This document shows, one piece after another, positions 61,469-64,000 of a stretch of DNA of 64,000 nucleotides. Position 1 is the first letter of the stretch; each line of letters opens with the position of its first letter. The stretch comes from Paenibacillus sp. Its GTDB lineage: Bacteria > Bacillota > Bacilli > Paenibacillales > NBRC-103111. The position numbers and the translations under genes are program-made. The DNA is taken from the NCBI GenBank assembly GCA_031180825.1, contig JAPSLM010000010.1:62001-126000 (forward strand), given 5' to 3'. Under the pieces are notes generated by a model, which was given only the letters and a program-made list of their open reading frames with translations, had not been told where the DNA came from and did no database searches.

Positions 61469-63057
61469 TTTCCTTTCCTCAGCTCTTCCTGCAGCGCACG
61501 CAGGCGCGAATATTTCATCGCCAGCCGGTAAATGAAATCTTCCCAGTCGTTCGACCGGTCAAGTTTTTTGTACAAGGTATGCAGCTTTTTCAGCAAGCGT
61601 ACGGCGTTTTTGTAGGCCGTCCGGTTTTTCTCCGCGATGCAACGTTCTACCGCCTGGTGAAACAGCGGCAGCATCAGCGACGGATCGTGCTTTTCGACCG
61701 TCTGCAAATCCAGCGAGTACAAATCCAGCGGCGAGACGCGGTTCGAGAGCTGCAAGTCGATCCAAGCCTTATAGCGCTGCGCCTTCATCAAGTAAGCCGT
61801 ATAGAAATGGTACGTCCGCGGCAGCAGCGCGATCATGACCGACACCCATTCGCCGTCGTCGGTCTGCCGCTGCACCGCCTCCATCCAATACTGGCAAAAC
61901 TGCCGCAGCTCCTCCTGTTGGGCCCGCTGCACGACCGGCAGCAGCCAGCGCAGCCAGGCCAGCATCCGGTCCCACGCTTCTTCCTCGTAGCAGCGGTGCA
62001 GATAGAGGAAATAGTCCCGCGCTTCCCGCTTGGACAACCCTTCGAGCTTCAGCCGCGCCGCGTCGTCGTCGCCTTCGATCACGGCAAAATGCGCCTCCGC
62101 GAGCAGCAGCGCGTCCCGCCGCCTCGGCATCAGATCGGGCGACTCCAGCATAAGGCGCAGCCGGGCGCGCTCCTCCGCCATCCATGAGGGAAAGCCGGTC
62201 ATGCGCCACCAGACGCTGCGGTATACGGTTGACCATGACAACGGGGATTCCTTCCCCGACAGCGCCGTCTCCGCCAGCAGACCGAGCGTCTCCTTCCAGG
62301 GGGCCGAAGCTTTTTCCGCCAAAAGGGCGACATCAAGCCGGGGCACCAGCCGCAGCAGCTCCTCCAGACATTGGCGGCCAACCGTCCGGCAGCCTGTTTC
62401 AATATAGTAGGAAAGGTAGGACGTTTTCGTTTCCTGATAAAATTGTTCGAGCTTCCGCATCACGAAGAACAGCACATGAAGCGTGTACAGCTCCCGCAGC
62501 GGTTGCTCCCAGCCTTCGCCGTAAGGCAGCAGCTTTTCCTTGGCCGCGCTGTAAAACAGCTCGATCGACTGCTGCTGGCCCAGAGAAAAGCCGTAAAACT
62601 GCTGGTCGAAAAACTTTTGCCACTGGGCCGGCGTTTGGTCGGAGGCCGGAGGCTCGAACCGGTCCTGCCGCTTCTCCGCGGCCCTGGAGACCGCCGTCTG
62701 CTTGGCCTGCTGCCGCGAGCGCACGGCGATCGCCTGCTTGAGCTGCTGCAGGAGCAGCTCCGGACGGCCGAACGGCGCGTACAGAGCGAAAGCGACGGCG
62801 GCCATATGCTTGCAGTTTTCTCCGTCCGGGCAGCTGCATTCGCTTCTGCCGAACTGGTCCAGATCGAGAATCACTTCGTATCGCTTCGTCCCGCGCACCA
62901 AAGCATGCACTTCCACGCCATGCTTCAGCTCCAGCTCCGCCACCTGTCCCTTGTGGTAATAAGCCCATCCGCGCTCAAGCCTGGCCGGGTCGAAATCGTC
63001 GCGCAGATGACCGATCAGTTCATTCATTCGATTTTTCGGAATCTGCAGCTTCAGCAT
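61456..63057 (-). CDS. SWIM zinc-finger protein, YwqB-like
   Basis: A 533-residue protein. Near the N-terminus it has a SWIM zinc-binding motif C74-x-C76 ... C82-x-H84 (SECSCPDGENCKH), expected to bind nucleic acid or protein. The rest is alpha-helical and rich in Trp, Leu and Arg, without other motifs. It overlaps the SNF2 gene by 13 bp and is transcribed first, so the two are co-translated and likely work together. The ATG at 63057 begins the conserved part. The ribosome binding site is weak (AAGG). Confidence 0.88.
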   Translation of the reverse strand: MLKLQIPKNRMNELIGHLRDDFDPARLERGWAYYHKGQVAELELKHGVEVHALVRGTKRYEVILDLDQFGRSECSCPDGENCKHMAAVAFALYAPFGRPELLLQQLKQAIAVRSRQQAKQTAVSRAAEKRQDRFEPPASDQTPAQWQKFFDQQFYGFSLGQQQSIELFYSAAKEKLLPYGEGWEQPLRELYTLHVLFFVMRKLEQFYQETKTSYLSYYIETGCRTVGRQCLEELLRLVPRLDVALLAEKASAPWKETLGLLAETALSGKESPLSWSTVYRSVWWRMTGFPSWMAEERARLRLMLESPDLMPRRRDALLLAEAHFAVIEGDDDAARLKLEGLSKREARDYFLYLHRCYEEEAWDRMLAWLRWLLPVVQRAQQEELRQFCQYWMEAVQRQTDDGEWVSVMIALLPRTYHFYTAYLMKAQRYKAWIDLQLSNRVSPLDLYSLDLQTVEKHDPSLMLPLFHQAVERCIAEKNRTAYKNAVRLLKKLHTLYKKLDRSNDWEDFIYRLAMKYSRLRALQEELRKGKWIP

Positions 63058-63334
63058 GTTTCGCCCACCGCCCTTTTTGTCTATCCTTATAGTGTACCAG
63101 ATTTTGCATCGAAATGCGTGCCGGACCAAGGTCGAAATGCGACTTTTTTCTCGCAAAAGCGCTGGATTCACGCCCCTCGGTTGCAGGAGCAGGTTGGTTG
63201 CGGGCGGTCCCGGTTTCCGAGTACAATGAGTCGAAAGGATTGCCAAAATAGCAGCCGCCGTCCGTGCAAGGAATACGGACAAGGGCGAATCGGACGCGCG
63301 GAAACGACGACGGCGGCAACGGGAAAGGCGGAGA

Positions 63335-63631
63335 ATGATGGGCATTAAATTCGGCAGGGAATACCGCGACATTATTGACGATTTCACAGATGCGCTGCAA
63401 GAAATCGAACGGTGTCACGAGTTTCTGGAAATGTCGGCCGAGGACTGGGGCGAATTAAACGAAGGCGAGCGGAAGGAGTGCATCAAGACGCTGGCCGACG
63501 ACTTGTTTTACGGGCTCGGGACGGAAGCGCAGATGAGCGTCGGCGACTGCACCGTCACGCACGACCCGAAGCGGCATGTTATCCGCATCGATCAAGGGGA
63601 AGCGCTAACAAGGGTCATACACTTGGTATAA
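63335..63631 (+). CDS. Small acidic hypothetical protein, 98 residues
   Basis: A soluble protein with an acidic N-terminal helical half (REYRDIIDDFTDALQEIERCHEFLEM) and a probable beta-strand C-terminal end (CTVTHDPKRHVIRID). I do not recognise a family. A GGCGGAG site lies before a double ATG, so the start could be 63335 or 63338. It is followed after 15 bp by the pterin dehydratase gene and is probably co-transcribed with it. Confidence 0.7.
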   Translation: MMGIKFGREYRDIIDDFTDALQEIERCHEFLEMSAEDWGELNEGERKECIKTLADDLFYGLGTEAQMSVGDCTVTHDPKRHVIRIDQGEALTRVIHLV

Positions 63632-63646
63632 AGGGGGAGGCAGGGC

Positions 63647-63970
63647 ATGGGGAACAAGCTGACGGCCGAAGAAGTGAAGGCGAGGTTGTCCGGCCTTGAC
63701 GGCTGGTCGGTGGAAGAGGGGAAGTGGCTGGTGAAAAAATACCGCTTCCCCGCCTTCTCAGGCAGCATCGCGTTCGTGAACCGGATCGCCGACATCGCGG
63801 AAACGATGAACCATCACCCGATGATCGCCGTCGATTATCGGATGGTGACGCTCCGCCTGACTTCGTGGAACGCAGGGGGATTGACGGAGCTGGATTTCGC
63901 GAGCGTCGCCCGGTATGACGAAGCCTATGCCGGAAGCGCGGTCGAACGCACGCCGCAGCGTTTGCTTTAG
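63647..63970 (+). CDS. phhB: 4a-hydroxytetrahydrobiopterin (pterin-4a-carbinolamine) dehydratase
   Basis: A 107-residue enzyme of the PCD/DCoH family that dehydrates 4a-hydroxytetrahydropterin during recycling of the cofactor of aromatic amino acid hydroxylases. The active-site signature is clear: AETMNHHPMI with the two catalytic histidines, then YRMVTLRLTSWNAGGLTELD. GGGGGAGG precedes the ATG. No phenylalanine hydroxylase gene is in the window, so another pterin-linked role is possible. Confidence 0.92.
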   Translation: MGNKLTAEEVKARLSGLDGWSVEEGKWLVKKYRFPAFSGSIAFVNRIADIAETMNHHPMIAVDYRMVTLRLTSWNAGGLTELDFASVARYDEAYAGSAVERTPQRLL

Positions 63971-64000
63971 CCTCGCGTCCCGGCCATAGCCGCGAGCACG

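Noticed and set aside
58445-63057. SNF2 helicase plus partner gene as a possible anti-phage defence system
   Set aside because: Defence systems with SNF2 proteins such as DISARM also carry methyltransferases and further components, which are absent. The SWIM/SNF2 pair occurs as a housekeeping-type locus in bacilli.

Overview
The window is a 64-kb stretch of a GC-rich, spore-forming Firmicute chromosome, most likely Paenibacillus or a close relative in Paenibacillaceae. The pointers are strong AGGAGG-type ribosome binding sites, YesM/YesN-type two-component systems next to CUT1 sugar ABC operons, a Spo0M homologue, a KinA/KinE-like kinase, lipoprotein solute-binding proteins, and the absence of ABC ATPase genes in the sugar operons. 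I see no rRNA, tRNA, CRISPR array, insertion sequence or prophage block. The window looks like ordinary chromosome rich in carbohydrate and signalling genes.

Layout. (1) 1-3927: an OmpR-type regulator and a histidine kinase (cut by the window edge) stand divergent to a two-gene ABC exporter that ends in a very large hairpin terminator. (2) 4081-12186: a sugar operon with YesM kinase, YesN regulator, lipoprotein binding protein, two CUT1 permeases, an EEP-fold phosphodiesterase and a HAD-IIA phosphatase. The last two suggest that the imported compound carries, or acquires, a phosphate. (3) 12268-21338, minus strand: a second sugar operon with YesN regulator, YesM kinase, a membrane-anchored RbsB-type protein, two different lipoprotein binding proteins and two permeases. 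The first three genes resemble the XylFII-LytS-YesN three-component sensor of clostridia. (4) 21840-26801, minus strand: a complete fructoselysine (Amadori product) operon in the order frlC-frlA-frlB-frlD-frlR. An identical 26-bp promoter/operator element precedes frlC and frlB, and a cre-like site overlaps the frlC -35 box.

(5) 27126-40068: mostly independent genes. They include a zinc-type CDF exporter with a CzrA/SmtB-type operator at its promoter, an Ala/Gln-rich small protein, an SMP-30 lactonase overlapping a small YrzF-like kinase, Spo0M, a REC-PAS-PAS-PAS histidine kinase, Dps, an XhlA-like coiled-coil protein, a glucose/sorbosone dehydrogenase-like lipoprotein, a methyltransferase, a hypoxanthine-DNA glycosylase, and several small unannotated-looking genes. 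(6) 40268-47723: an MFS drug exporter with a palindrome under its promoter, a very histidine-rich small protein, a class A penicillin-binding protein, hypothetical proteins, a frameshifted GyrI-like gene, RluF and an OmpR regulator. (7) 47904-55076: a 7TM-DISM histidine kinase divergent from that regulator, then an AraC regulator divergent from a galK-galE-galT Leloir operon. (8) 55188-63970: a CHASE3-GAF-PAS hybrid histidine kinase, a SWIM/SNF2 pair like B. subtilis YwqB/YwqA, a small hypothetical gene and a pterin carbinolamine dehydratase.

Recurring themes are sensing and import of carbohydrates by ATPase-less CUT1 systems (which must borrow an MsmX-type ATPase), translational coupling by ATGA overlaps between kinase and regulator genes, and hairpins between binding-protein and permease genes that probably set their expression ratio. 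The parts I find most worth a second look are the frl operon with its duplicated control element, the two phosphoester-linked genes at the end of the first sugar operon, the anchored RbsB-kinase-regulator module, the frameshifted gene at 45665-46152, and the histidine-rich protein at 41688-41957.
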